A stretch of DNA of 64,000 nucleotides. Source: Oryzias latipes (lineage: Eukaryota > Chordata > Actinopteri > Beloniformes > Adrianichthyidae). A program made the translations under genes and the position numbers. The DNA is taken from the NCBI RefSeq assembly GCF_002234675.1, contig NC_019879.2, positions 5,895,325 through 5,959,324 on the forward strand, given 5' to 3'. The notes under the pieces were generated by a model. That model was not told the DNA's origin. It saw only the letters and a program-made list of their open reading frames with translations, and ran no database searches. Below are positions 1 through 10,953 of this stretch, piece by piece. How positions within the stretch are numbered: position 1 is the first letter of the stretch; the number at the start of each line of letters is the position of its first letter.

Positions 1-1395
1 GCAGTTCTAATACGGAGTTCGGTGCAGCGTCGCTGGAACAGCAAATACTTTCATTTCTCACATCTAAAGGGATTTCCCTGGATCTCAATACCATCGAGAC
101 CTGCCACCTGCTCCCCAGGAGAAAGGAGACGGATAAACCAGCGATCCTCATCAGGTTTGTGAATCACAAACACAAGCTAGCTTTGATGAACCAAAGGAAA
201 CAACTGAAAGGTTTGGCTGTTTATCTGAACGACCATCTGACCAGAAGGAATGCTGAAATCTCAAAACATGCACGACTTCTCAGGAAGCGTAAGCAGATTG
301 AGAACACTTGGGTTAAAGGCTGCAGGATTTACGTCAAACCGCTCGGTCCAGAGGACCGGTCCAAGGTTCTGGTCGTGAACACCATGAAGGACTTTGAGAA
401 GTGCTTGATTACGGTTGTCTGAAACAACGTGGAGTAATAAATCAAAGAGCCAAATAATTTCAAGAAATATGACACCTGGAATCATCACTTTCTCTGTATG
501 CCTGACGTAACCTGAATAGCAGCAGAGTTCTGACCTGCAGACAACTTGACCTCAACTTTCACCGCAGCTGATATCAGCTGAAGAAGGATATGGACCTGAA
601 TCTAATGTCTGCAGACATAACATGGAAGAAAACTATTAACTGTTTAAACCAAGAAAATCGGCTGTTATCAGTAAAAGAAGAAATGCCAACCTTGGACAAT
701 TCGACAGTTTATGGACCCTTTTTATTTTTCCCCCACAGCATTACTTTATTATATAAAAAAAAGAAGAAAAAAAAAGAAAAATACAAAAAAAAAAAAATAC
801 AAAAAGAGTAAAACAAATGATTAATCACTTATTGATAATTGTTAAATTGATTGACTTTTGATGATAGTACTTCACTAGCTCCTAAAATTGATAAATTGAT
901 TCAAAAATCTTTCCTAATGTAGCATAACTTTGCACATGTTTTTAACTTTTGATACTTGATGAAATTTTTGCTATGAAAATTCCTGAAACAGTGTTGTGTC
1001 TATTTTACTGATATAGTATTATGTTTTAACATAATTTGCATATATTTCAGATGCTGCATTTGCCATGTTGATTTCTAAAATAGTTATTTTTGACGTAGTA
1101 CTTAAGTAATTCATCTTTGGCATGTGCTTTATTGATACCTTATGATTATTAATTCTGTCTGATAAAACCTAGGAACCGGATATTGATAAATCATGTAATA
1201 AAATGGTTATAGTATAACGGGGTGGGATTATATAAGTTCGCTTCCTTCCACTCCCTTTCAAGCAATATTTATTAATCATGTCTAATTATCCTAAGTTTGA
1301 TTAGTTACCGTATGAATGTATAACTGATGATTATATTGTTTTTGTGTATTATTTCTATTTGATTGCTTGAAATAAACCATTTCAAATCAAATCAA
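1..1395 (+). mobile_element. Non-LTR retrotransposon, 3' portion
   Basis: The segment opens inside an open frame resembling a LINE ORF1 (to 422). A non-coding AT-rich stretch follows, with short A-rich runs at about 750-805, and it ends near a polyadenylation-like AATAAA around 1371 and a short repeated tail (AAATC units) at 1380-1395. No reverse transcriptase is seen, so the copy is either internally deleted or a non-autonomous derivative. The right boundary is inferred from the tail. It could also be two unrelated elements lying side by side. Confidence 0.45.
3..422 (+). pseudogene. LINE ORF1-like protein, C-terminal part
   Basis: The frame is open from the window edge to a TGA at 420-422, about 139 codons without a start, so the N-terminus lies outside the window. 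The residues ILIRF, then a basic KRKQIENTWVKG stretch, then RIYVKP resemble the RNA-binding and C-terminal parts of L1/Tx1-type ORF1 proteins. In that family the protein coats the element RNA and acts as a nucleic-acid chaperone. The frame has no visible breaks. The assignment rests on pattern similarity only, and the exact clade is not resolved. Confidence 0.5.
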
Positions 1396-1708
1396 AAACA
1401 CTGTATCGTCACGTCTTTACAAAATTCAAAGTTTCCACACATTTGAACTGTGTGTTCATCACGCGTGTTTTCTTCTGTGATGGCACTTGGACGTTTTTAC
1501 ATTCTAGTAAAATAAAGCGGACATCTCTCAATCCAAATGGTATTTTCCAATATCATTATAATCAATTGATTTGATTTTGAATATATTTTAAAATGGTATA
1601 TGTCTATTTGATTTGATTTGTTTAACAACTTACCACAGATAGAACAATCTGCTTAGATCACAGGAATATAAATCAATTCATTGATTAATCTGATTAGTCG
1701 TTTCACCA

Positions 1709-1925
1709 CTATTAAAAATGTACATTTGTAAAAGATACAGCTGCATCACATGATATTTAAATGGTTTCACTAAAAGGAAAATAAGAATAAATGTACAAAA
1801 ATTACGCTATGATGACCTTACTGATTTCTTCTTTGAATTATCGATGAATGCTTTTCAGACATGTCTACCCTTGATTTAATTTAGTTAATGTATACATATC
1901 GGTAATGCTTTGGCTAAAAATCTTT
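1709..1925 (+). repeat. Diverged copy of the lectin stalk intron
   Basis: From about 1709 the sequence matches the intron that follows the stalk exon at about 2830-3085: the same TTAAAAATGTACATTTGT start and the same TAATGCTTTGGCTAAAA near the end, with many differences between. This suggests that stalk exon plus intron was once duplicated here and that the upstream exon has been lost. The rest of 1396-2679 holds no other coding signal I can support. Confidence 0.5.
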
Positions 1926-2679
1926 AATTATCATATAAAATCTAAAGATACAGAAGAAGATGACACAAAAAAAAGATGCAGTAACGTTATTCAAGGCTAA
2001 AACAATGCTACATGCAATATTTGTCAAACAAATTATAATATTACTATTTATGACCTCATATACCTCAAACAGTTGCACTGGAAAGCGTCTTTAACAGGAG
2101 CTTCTTATAGCTGTTGTAATACATTTTTATCCGATCATGTAACTTTTCCTTATACAGTAGAGTTAGTCGTGGTGTAACACAGGGCTCTGTGGTTGGTCTA
2201 ATGTGCTTTTGTCTTTGCATGTCTCTATTAGGTAACATTATAAGGCAGCTCAGCATAAACACTTTTTTCCAGTATCTGGCAGTTTCAAACTTCTCTAAAA
2301 AGTCTTCAGCTGCTTGAAGCTACGTCCACAAGTCGGAAGATCTGTGTTGTATTAAAGCAGGACCTTAAGAAATCTTTATAAACTGATACTATGGACAAAC
2401 AAATTTGGTTCAGAGACTCGTGTAACAAATCAGTCTCTAATGGCTGAATAAATATCAGTTCAGAAAAGAATTATTCAACTTGGTTTATGGTTAATTTTTT
2501 CTATGATGTCTTTATGTCCCCATTTTTTACAGTCTATATCTGCACGTTGGGTAACAATGTTAATATTTATTTTCTGTGCACCTGTACTCTTAAAGTCTGT
2601 TAGCTAACTGCACTTGTTCCACCATCCATTCTGCTTATGTCACCGATAAAGTTATTATTTTGGCCTGATTTCATTTCAG

Positions 2680-2814
2680 ATGGTGACTCAGTAACACATT
2701 TGTCAGAAATCTCTGACAACAAAGACAATCTGACTGAGCATCTGAATGCTGTTATTGAGAGGATGAATTCCAGCCTCATTGAAACAACCAAGAAGCTGAT
2801 GGACTTTAAACAGA
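2680..2814 (+). CDS. Lectin stalk exon
   Basis: 135 nt, phase 1 at both ends, acceptor TTTCAG and donor GTAAGT. It encodes 45 residues rich in Leu, Ile, Asn, Glu and Lys with heptad-like spacing (LSEIS, LTEHLNAVIERMN, LIETTKKLMDF), as expected for a coiled-coil neck that oligomerises the receptor. Phase 1-1 exons can be duplicated without frame damage. A diverged copy lies at 48221-48356. Confidence 0.8.
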
Positions 2815-5800
2815 GTAAGTCTGAAAATCCTTTATTAAAAATGTACATTTGTGAAGATGCAGCTATAACATGTATTATTCCAATAGTTTCTCTGAAAAGA
2901 AAAGAAAAAGAGTAGACGAAAAAAAGTTATTGTTTTTAAATGATGTGCAATACACAATATTTAACAAAATGATCAACGGTTTTGTTTGCAATCATAGGTC
3001 TTCCTTGAAACATTGATAACTTTCTGAGATGATTACACTTGATTTCAGTTTAATAATAATGCTTTGGCTAAAACCCTAAAGTTGTAAAAATTGATGCAAC
3101 AAAAGTAGAACCCAAATTTAAGTATAAGTTTTCTTTTGTCCTAAAACTTCCTTATTTTTGGTGTTAGATCACAGAACAAGCCAGATTCTCACATTGTTGC
3201 TGCTGCTGCAAAAAAATATATCTGACATTTGCTGAAACCATTTTTGACACCAATCATAAGGAACAGAAATTGACTATGAATTTATTCAGAACCTTTAAAC
3301 TCATTCAGAGCCTGTATGCGGCAACATGAGCGGTTCAGGCACACACTAAATAAAATGGGGACTCAAACCAAGTGGATACGTGTGTTCAAATTTAAAAAGA
3401 TCTATTATAAATACTATTTAAAAGATAAAACCACTAGGGGCCTAAAGCCAACCTGTAAACAGAAAGCTGGTCACTCAACAAAAACAAAACACCCCACTCA
3501 CATGCATACACAGAATGTGACAACGGAAAAACTGAACTTCCACTTGACAACCAGTTACTGTTGCAAGTAGCTAGGAAAGAGAAGAAGTTACGAGTTTCAA
3601 ACAGCCTCCAAGTCTCAAGAGTGCCTGTGCAGCGACGTGATAGGCCACAAGTGGGGGTGTTGTGTGGAGGTCGCTGCTGTTCAGCACTGACTCAGTGGAC
3701 CGTTTGAGAAGAGGGACCCGTGATGCATCTGCAATTAAACCCAACAAGGCCACCAAAACCTGTACTAAGCAGCGGGTTCCACATTAAAGACCAGGGGCCT
3801 CATTTATAAAACTTTGCGTAGGATTTGCGTCAGAAATGGCGTACGGATGAAACATAGGACGTGCGTACGCACAGAAATATTCGGAGTTACAAAACCGTGC
3901 GCACACACGTCCTACGCATCTTTCCCTTAATAAATCACAACCAATTCTAAATGCTGCGCAGCTTTTGCGGCTTCATGACACGCCTATAGTTGCCCATAAA
4001 TAGTCCGTGAAACGCCCACAAATGAATATTCATTGATTGCGAAACCATGGCACACACCGAGAGGAAATCAAAAAAACGTAACTTCACTCAATGTGAAGTA
4101 GAAGTTATCGTTGGCGAGGTGGAAAAGAGGAGAAAAGTGTTGTTTGGAGGGCACAGTGTGGGCATTACTAATGCCAAAAAGGCACGTGAGTGGCAGACGG
4201 CGGCAGACGCCGAAAATGCTGCAGCCTCAAAACCTCGGACCGTGGCCGAAATAAAAAAGAAAAGGTCGGACATCAAAGTCAAGGCAAAAAAACGTCTAGC
4301 GCTGAACCCCCCCCACACACACACACACCCACCCGTGTCTGCCACGGGTGTGTGTGTGGGGGGGGGGGGGGGGGGGGACACCGGAGCTGACCCCTCCTGA
4401 TGAGAGACTGGCGGCAATAATTGGGGAATCCCTTTTAAGTGGAGTGGTGACTGAGGCGCAGGGGGACGCCGACGCACCAGATGCACCGGGTGACACACCC
4501 CCAAAAGCCCGCAGAGGAAGTCGGAACCGGCTCATAAGCCACTCGTCCTCGTTTGCCAACAAGTCTTCATGCTGTCTAAAGATGCGTTCACTCCGAATTC
4601 TTTCATTTGCCACATCTTCTAAGAGCGCAAGATCAGCCATTGTGCGTCATTACGCATTGTGATGGGGCATTTTATTTCCATCCATTTAATTACATCTGAC
4701 AAGCTACAGATGTCGGTAATAATCGATGTGGAAATGGGAAATTGTTCAGCGCGAATGTAATTTCTTTTTGCTTGCTGAATAGTTGAGACATACGCCATAC
4801 ATTATTTTATCAAAAATAAAACAAACTAAAGGCATATGCATGAATACCATAATTCTGAACCTTATGAAGAAATGTTTTACTATGAAACAACTTTCCCCAG
4901 TGGACAATTAATACATCTCTCTCTATCTATCCATCTGTCTGTCTGTCTGCACCTATATCTGCTCCGCCAGACGGACACATTGACGAGAATGTCAGTTTTG
5001 TACATTATTTCGTTCTGTTAAATATATTATTTATGAGGATGAATTGCACAACATGCCAATATTGCAGAACATATTTCACTTTTCGTTTGCAAATAAGTGT
5101 TCATTTGAATTTCTGTTGTAATTTTCATTTGATTTTTTTTGTTTGTTTCACTGCTGATCGATCAAACGGGTGTTCGTGTAGGCTTTTAATTGTAATACTT
5201 GCTTTGTGAAGTCTTCATGTTATTTATGAGAGGCAGTATTGTCATTTTCACTTTCACGTGTTTCCTCCATCTGCCGACGGCGTCGCCGTTTCTCATTTCA
5301 CCCGTTTTTGTGCGTACGTCTGGGTCAGAGCTTGCGTGAAGGACCGCACATTTTCCCGTCAAGTTTGCTTTTTATAAATCTCAACTATTGCGTAGAGAGT
5401 TGCGTACGCCTTCTTTTGTACGTACGCAACGTTTATAAATGAGGCCCCAGATCACTGCTGAGTATCACCTGAAGGGAGGGGCAGGGAGCGATTCACTCCG
5501 TTCCAATTCACCTTTCTCTAGCCACAAGCAGATCCACTGTGTGACAAGGAATTGTGATAACCACTGCACTGACAGAGGAGCAGGACCCCAGATAGAGAGG
5601 CAGTCTCAGCCAGGAATCAGGGAGAGCAGCTCAGTCCTATTTTATAGGTGGCCGTGCTCATTAGCAGCACCAGAATGGGAGTGACTACACCTGTGACCCA
5701 ATTAGCTCATCCTGCCACATGTAGATAAAATGAAAAACAATTTGCTTATTGCAAGTAATGTGTTAATATTTTGTCCTGCTTAAAATGTCAAATGTGTTCC

Positions 5801-8800
5801 AGGGAAAACAGGATGTCCTGAGAAATGGATCAGATTTAGTTCTTCTTGTTACTTTTTCTCTGGAGAGTCTAAGTCCTGGGATGAAGCAAGAGAGTTCTGC
5901 AGAGCAAGAGGAGCTGATCTGGTGGTGATAAACACTGAAGGGGAAAATGTACGTTATTGTATTTTTGGTCTATTTGGATTACATCAACATTTACAAATCA
6001 ACCATAACATTTAAGCATCCGTCTGATTGGGTTTAGACAGATTCTCAATGTAATTTAGATCTTATTAAAAGACTGAAGCAACTCCCTAGAACTGTAAAAA
6101 TGTGTAAAATGGGAATCAGTATTTTGATTGTCTGATCCGCATCAGAAACCAGGTGGTTTTAACTTCTGCCAAAGAAAGTGGATTATTCAAGGAAATACTC
6201 TGGTGTGAATTAGGCCTTACAATGTAAATGTATTTATGAAGTCAACCAGGAAACCCTTTTTGTTTGCCAGAGTATTCTAAACATGTGTGTTAAGATGTTT
6301 TCCACCTTGATGTCTCTGTGGAAAATCTTTTTGTCCTGAAGGGAAATGGCTGCTTTTACTAGTTGTTTCAGGATAATCTTGGCTTCTTTTTCTCCAAACA
6401 AATCTCTACGTTCTTGAACGTGAGTCTGAAGATCCACTGCTGGCATTGGTCTCTCCAAAACCAAGATCAGCTCATGTGGCAGCACATACCAGTCTAGCAA
6501 GGCGATTGGTGCTTTGCTGCTGGCGGAGTTTGATGTTCCGCTCCTGAGTTTCAGCATCACAACCACTTCCATGGATAACTTTTTTCCCTTTTTATCCACG
6601 TGTTTGCAGCACTGGTACTTATTGGGGACGTGTTTGATGGCAACGTCCAAATGATCTGATTTGCGATAGCCAGCAAACACAGATCCGCATCCTCCTTGAC
6701 CGAGTGGATTCAGTTGCACATATTTTGCCTCAAATTTAAGCTTTGGGTTTTCTTCTTCAGCTGGAATTTCTTTTGAATCTTTTTCCCAGCGATTGTTCCA
6801 GATAGCTTGACTTTCTCTTTCTGTTATGGTCAGGAATTGAGAATGCAGATTCATCATTTAGGGAAGGAAATTCAATTCCCCTTCTTTTCTTTGTTGGTGT
6901 TGCAGATTCTTTGTCATTTTCAAACATTTTCCTTTTGGTGCATCATCTTGAAATTGAACAGTGACATTTAGTGGGTCACTGTGAAATGGAGGATTTTGAT
7001 CTTTGCTTTCAAGGAAAAGGACTTTTCTAAGAAAACTGCCCTGTTTCTGAAACATGGTTTTCAAAAATTTTTAGTAAGGAGTAAACCTGACTTGGGTTAG
7101 CACGTCTGTAAGAGCATTCGTTTGGTCATCATGATGTCATAAAGCTGTTGGTGACATACTTTGTAATGTTGCTAGGCAACATGACTCTAAGGCTTCATCA
7201 AAGGGCCCTGATGATGCCTTCATGATGTCATGTTGCTAGGCAACGGAACTTTTTTCTTAGGACAGAATAGGAATGATGCTATCACTAACACAATTCATCA
7301 GTGCTCTCCAGCTGTTCAAACAATGATAAGTCAATGTTGAAAACAGAATCAAGAAAACTATGGAACAAAAAACTTAAGGACAGAAAAGAAAATGCAAAGT
7401 AAAAAAGAACATACATTCACAGGTAAATACATGTATTGCACACAAACATTATTGCACTTCCATACTTCCTGAGGTCACTAGCAGCTTATTTTCTGAGTTA
7501 TTCCTCCTGAGTTTTCTTAAGTGTAGACGCTGGGCCTTCTCCACTGCTGCTGTGGTGTTTTCTGTCCAGGAGAGGTCCTCAGTGATCAGGTAGCAAAAAG
7601 AGTGTACCCTATCCACGCTGTCTCTATTGATGTACAGTGGGAGTCTGAAACTACGTGATCAGGCCCAATTTCCGATCATCTGATCAGATCAGAACATCTC
7701 TTGTCACTGCACTAACCTCTTTGTCTCATTTGGATAAATCAAATTTTTAGCTGACTTATCACTATAACACAGAAGTACAATGTACTACGCCGATAAGCTC
7801 GTTTTCATTCTGTTTTTGATATAGCCTTTTGTGGCAGTTTCCCCTGACTGAAACTTCACACAAGAACTCAAACATACACACACATACACATGATAAACTC
7901 AGGGACCAAGCTAATGCTGGTTGGGTGGGTGCACACAGTCAACCATTATAACATCTGAGCAAGTTCCCTGATAATGATAACACACACTGAAGGACACTCT
8001 GTTAACTCCTTTATTATTTTGGGTGGTTTGTTTGGGTTTATTATGTTTATGTATTTTAGCATGTTTTGCTGACTTGTGCCTTACCTTTTGCAGTTTCACT
8101 GCCTGGGTCAAAGGACTCGATCAAATATGGTTGTTCCACTGAAAGTTTTATTTTCTTCTTCAGTGAAGATAAGTTAGCATTGTACTGTTTGTTGAAAATG
8201 GAGGAAGAGATAATCAAATGTTTAGATGTTGTATATTCATGTTTGTATAAACTCATTGTTACTTTGGAATTGGTCCTTCTTGGAAGGCTGATCACAATTC
8301 CGGCCACTGTAAGCCTGTGAGCCACAGGAATCCTTTAAACCCCTCAATAAAATGTTGATTGACAAAAGCTTGTTTGTAAAGGATTAACTAGTTAGTTGAT
8401 GTCTATAGTCTGCTTATGGTTGTGCTGTAGCTCAAAATAAAAATAGTTTATTTAATTTTCTTTTATTATTTTTAAATGTTTTGATGATATCCTATTTGAA
8501 TTCGAATGCATTTAAATCATTAACTTCTGTTAACTTTGACATTTTGAAAGTGTTTCCTTTCTTTTTGAAAGGCTGCTGAACAGCTTTATGAGTCAAAGCA
8601 AAAGTACATTTTATTTTTTCTTTTCACACAATATTTTTACATGTTTTGCAGACTTTTCTTGTTACATTCAGAGATCAACCAGTCTGGATTGGACTGACTG
8701 ATAAAGTCCACGAGGGAACCTGGAAATGGGTAGATGGAAGTCCTCTGACTCTGACGTGAGTGTTCAGTCTGAATCAGTGCTACTAAAACACAGAGTGGGC

Positions 8801-9171
8801 TGGGGGTTGGTTTAACTGCTTGCATTTGATTATAATTGTTTCTTTCTGTAGTGGGTTAAAAGGCACAACATTAACACACAGTCAAATTTATATCTATGTG
8901 TATATTAGGAAAATTTTGTTTGTTTTTTTAATTGAGAAATACAAATACGGTAATTAGATGCATGTCTGTATGCTGTCTGAATCAGATTATTTTTATTTTC
9001 TGACCTGACAGGTTCTGGGGAGACGATCAGCCTGATGATGGTGGTGGAATACAAGCTTACGGAGAAGAAGACTGTGTTCAAATTAGATATACTTCTGGAT
9101 CCTGGAATGATGTTGCATGCAAAATGTCTCAGAAGTGGATCTGTGAAAAAGAAGCAACTTTATTTGTTTGA
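2680..9171 (+). CDS. C-type lectin receptor-like gene, partial (5' exons not found)
   Basis: Four exons on + join with consistent phases: 2680-2814, 5803-5948, 8652-8755 and 9012-9171 (stop TGA 9169-9171). Each is flanked by AG and GT. Exon 1 encodes a helical stalk; exons 2-4 encode one full C-type lectin domain. Visible landmarks are GCPEKW at its start, a WIGLTD core, a QPD triplet, a WND triplet and a final WICEK. In this family QPD usually goes with galactose-type binding and WND with calcium coordination. Fish genes of the CD209/asialoglycoprotein-receptor type have this exon plan and encode type II membrane receptors of leukocytes. No cytoplasmic or transmembrane exon was found upstream in the window, so the 5' end lies outside it or was missed. 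The introns are filled with Harbinger and kinase sequence. I cannot say which lectin subfamily it is. Confidence 0.85.
4047..4400 (+). pseudogene. Harbinger Myb/SANT-like protein, N-terminal fragment
   Basis: The open frame starts MAHTERKSKKRNFTQCEVEV and continues with the VIVGEVEKRRKVLFGG helix pattern of the Myb/SANT-like DNA-binding protein found in Harbinger elements. After about 85 codons it runs into C and AC repeats and then translates as low-complexity Gly. The true product ends at the deletion point. A second copy at 50134-50310 shares the first 45 or so residues almost exactly, which supports the start codon. Confidence 0.65.
4307..4377. repeat. Long low-complexity hairpin at a deletion junction
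   Basis: C8, then an AC run, then CACCCGTG (4330-4337), a 5-base spacer TCTGC, CACGGGTG (4343-4350), a TG run and about 20 G. The two halves are near-perfect reverse complements. It sits exactly where the Myb-like and transposase fragments meet. Confidence 0.8.
4515..4640 (-). pseudogene. Harbinger transposase, N-terminal fragment
   Basis: About 42 codons on - (MADLALLEDV, then RSERIFRQHEDLL, then DEWLMSRFRLP) match the start of HARBI1-like transposases, in which the RFRLPR segment precedes a helical domain. The catalytic DDE residues are missing, removed by the internal deletion. Reading frames beyond 4515 belong to sequence joined by that deletion. The paralogous fragment at 50363-50551 reads further into the domain. 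Confidence 0.6.
5803..5948 (+). CDS. Lectin domain exon 1
   Basis: 146 nt between TTCCAG and GTACGT, phase 1 in, phase 0 out. The first split codon completes as Arg with the stalk exon. It encodes the start of the C-type lectin fold: a Cys pair region (TGCPEKW, SSCYFF), then the WDEAREFCRARGADLVVI helix typical of the family. All expected Cys are present and there are no frame breaks. Confidence 0.88.
6151..6287 (+). repeat. Segment shared with 49691-49830
   Basis: About 137 bp starting AGGTGG and ending AAACATGTG, matching 49691-49830 with few changes. In the second copy it lies beside a Harbinger end; here it lies between lectin exon 1 and the kinase fragment. The simplest reading is that it belongs to the duplicated lectin intron. 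Confidence 0.7.
6234..7064 (-). pseudogene. Pim-like Ser/Thr kinase fragment, antisense in a lectin intron
   Basis: The frame from 6857 down shows protein kinase landmarks in order: LGQGGCGSVFAG (ATP-binding Gly loop), VAIKHV (catalytic Lys), LLDWY, LVLERP (hinge-like) and FHRDIKVEN (catalytic loop). This wording fits the Pim-kinase-like genes expanded in fish. The match stops after the catalytic loop at about 6298; no DFG-type motif or C-lobe follows, and the frame runs into the intron repeat at 6287. A further 68 codons in the same frame upstream (7064-6861) are separated by one TAA at about 6858. No intron is visible. With the C-lobe missing it cannot be an active kinase, so I call it a pseudogene. 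A distant second exon on - is not excluded, since the break after VENIL could be a donor site. Confidence 0.72.
7065..7458. other. Lectin intron, no gene
   Basis: Contains short near-repeats of TTGCTAGGCAAC (about 7170 and 7232), then AT-rich sequence. No coding signal seen. Confidence 0.5.
7459..7643 (-). mobile_element. LINE reverse-transcriptase C-terminal scrap
   Basis: Read on -, it gives LYINRDSVDRVHSFCYL, then EDLSWTENTTAAVEKAQR and LRKLRRNN. This matches the post-catalytic part of fish L2/CR1-type reverse transcriptases; compare VESFCFLGT and QDLKWEQNISS in the element at 53199. Only about 60 codons remain. Confidence 0.6.
7644..8651. other. Lectin intron, no gene
   Basis: AT-rich intron between lectin exons. 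I see no coding or RNA gene. Short ORFs on both strands at 8056-8325 overlap each other and show no domain pattern. Confidence 0.5.
8652..8755 (+). CDS. Lectin domain exon 2
   Basis: 104 nt between TTTGCAG and GTGAGT, phase 0 in, phase 2 out. It encodes PVWIGLTDKVHEGTWKWVDG, the WIGL hydrophobic core and W.W.DG turn of the C-type lectin fold. Length and phases match the middle exon of vertebrate three-exon lectin domains. Confidence 0.88.
9012..9171 (+). CDS. Lectin domain exon 3 and stop
   Basis: Acceptor TGACAG, phase 2 in. It encodes FWGDDQPDDGGG (QPD triplet), then GEEDCVQI, SGSWNDVACK (WND triplet) and WICEK, followed by six more residues and TGA. These are the calcium and sugar loop residues plus the last two Cys pairs. 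The QPD form predicts galactose-type preference by family rule; this is inference, not shown by the sequence. Confidence 0.88.
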
Positions 9172-9785
9172 AAATTACTTAAAATTGAGATGCATTTTGA
9201 TCTGGTTTTTTTACCTTTCAGAAAACATATATGGTACAAGACCATGCAAAAAATTGCTTATTTTTCAAAAGTAGAAAATACTTGTAGCTCAATTTGAAAG
9301 AGAAATAACTACTTAATATATTCCTTACTTAAAAATGTAATCAGTTCTTTTATCAAAATCTGCTTTGTGTCTGAAGATTTCGTTTTTAAATTTGACATTT
9401 CATTGCCAATCGAAGAACTTCTTTTATGCTTTTTTGACGACAGTTGAATGAGATTTCTATCAATCAGCTTCTTAGTTTTGGTTTCTGCTTAATCTCACTT
9501 TTCATGCAACACTTCTTTCATTTGTATTTCATAGCTCATAAAACATAAAATATCAACATAAAAACTGTTCATTCTTTTCTTATAGTTTTCTGTGTTTTGG
9601 TTTTACATTTCAGGGCCTGACTATAAAAAAAACAACAACACAGTACTAAAAGAATTAAATTTGAGCTTTTCCAAACTGGGTAACATCAGATTTTGTTTTT
9701 TGTTTTTTAATTTACAAAATCTGACTATGGGGTACTAATGTTCTGCAGAACTTCTTGGTGTGTAGGTTTTATATGTACCAGTTGC

Positions 9786-9791
9786 AATAAA
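9786..9791 (+). other. Possible polyadenylation signal of the lectin gene
   Basis: AATAAA about 615 bp past the lectin stop codon. The 3' untranslated stretch between is AT-rich without other features. Weak evidence on its own. Confidence 0.35.
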
Positions 9792-9825
9792 ATTAGAGTC
9801 TTAGCTTGCTACATGTGTTAAATGC

Positions 9826-9866
9826 CACCTTTAGCATGTGGTCAATGTGTCCACATGCTAAAGGTG
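9826..9866. repeat. Perfect 16-bp inverted repeat
   Basis: Arms 9826-9841 and 9851-9866 (CACCTTTAGCATGTGG and complement) with a 9-base loop. It lies just past the possible lectin polyadenylation signal. Confidence 0.75.
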
Positions 9867-10133
9867 TGACAAATATGGCCAGCTCTTCTTCTGTTTTTAG
9901 CCAAACTTTTTTTTTTTTAGCAAAACAAACATCAGGTGCATTCTACGGTGGCCCTGAAGTGCACATCAAATCAACAAATCACTCCACATGAAAACACGTA
10001 AAAGGTCACAACGACTACTAGAAAAGCAAAACAAATAATAGTAGTAAAACAAAATTTATTTCAAATCAAAATTTCCATTAAATGAAAAAAATAAGTCTAC
10101 ACACGACTTTGAAAATAATAATAATAATATAAT

Positions 10134-10481
10134 GGATTGGATTTATCTGCACTTTTCAAGACACCCAAAGCACTTACATTGTGTCCATTATTCATTCACT
10201 CCTCATTCATACTTGGTGATGGTAAGCTATGGTTGTAGCCACAGCTGCCCTGGGGCAGACTGACAGAGGCGTGGCTGCCAGTTCGCGCCTACGGCCCCTC
10301 TGACCATCACCGGGATCATTCATACACATTCACACACCAGTGAAGCCACACTGGAGGCAAGGAGGGTGAAGTGACTTGCCCAAGGACACAACGACATTTT
10401 GGCTCGTGGGAGCAGGGATCGAACTGCCAACCCTTCGATCATTGAACGACCCGCTCAACCACCTGAGCCACTGTCACCCCC
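10134..10481. repeat. Teleost interspersed repeat with tRNA-like B-box motif
   Basis: A stretch of familiar fish-repeat wording: GTGAAGTGACTTGCCCAAGG, then GGGATCGAACTGCC, then CACCTGAGCCACTGTC. The GATCGAACTG motif resembles a pol III B box. I recognise it as a dispersed teleost repeat but cannot give a family name. Confidence 0.55.
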
Positions 10482-10616
10482 ATCAATAAGATTTGAAGGG
10501 GAATGGAAGAAGCTAATGCTTATAAAAGTCCAAACCCCCACTCAACAACACTCGTAACAACAAAACGAGATTTAACAATTTGACATATCTCTAACATAAG
10601 AGAAACACCTGACAAA

Positions 10617-10650
10617 GACAGACAGGTGACTAGCCTGTCACCTGTCTGTC
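10617..10650. repeat. Perfect 14-bp hairpin
   Basis: Arms GACAGACAGGTGAC and complement at 10617-10630 and 10637-10650, 6-base loop. No known function. Confidence 0.7.
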
Positions 10651-10703
10651 TTCGAGAAAGATGACGGTACAAGTGATTGAGGAGAATTGAAAATTCTCCT
10701 TAA

Positions 10704-10908
10704 CCCTTGTGCTATCCTAGGCACTTTAACGTTGGGAGTTGGGTCACCTAGACCCACTAGACAGTGCTCTGAACCTTTTCTCTTCAAATATTTGTAATCT
10801 TCACTGGTGTCCATGGATTACATGAAATCTTTCCACCTTTATCCACCTTTGTCATGGTAGGGAGAACACATCAATGTAATCTGGAGGTCATCTAAGATAG
10901 CACAAGGG
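10704..10908 (+). mobile_element. piggyBac-like MITE, copy A
   Basis: 205 bp with ends CCCTTGTGCTATC and GATAGCACAAGGG, flanked on both sides by TTAA (10700-10703 and 10909-10912). TTAA targets and CCC-starting inverted ends are the piggyBac signature. Non-coding. It is the most intact of five copies in the window. Confidence 0.85.
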
Positions 10909-10953
10909 TTAATTTAATAAAATAGCAACCAATGTTAGTTAAAACACCAACCA

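Larger units (their letters stand above)
3794..5448 (+). mobile_element. PIF/Harbinger-type element, internally deleted (copy 1)
   Basis: Inverted ends are GGGGCCTCATTTATAAA at 3794 and its complement ending at 5448. TACGCAA-rich subterminal motifs continue inside both ends. Inside are the N-terminal part of a Myb/SANT-like protein on + and the N-terminal part of a transposase on -, converging on a low-complexity hairpin where the centre has been lost. Harbinger elements normally carry these two genes, the Myb-like protein assisting the transposase. At 1655 bp the copy cannot be autonomous. A clear target-site duplication could not be read. Confidence 0.8.
2815..5802 (+). other. Lectin intron with inserted repeats
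   Basis: Contains AT-rich intron (2815-3590), an unassigned moderately GC-rich stretch split by a Harbinger element (3590-3793 and 5449-5700), and the Harbinger element itself. I see no host coding sequence here. The two flanks of the Harbinger copy read like one older repeat interrupted by it, but I cannot name that repeat. Confidence 0.5.
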
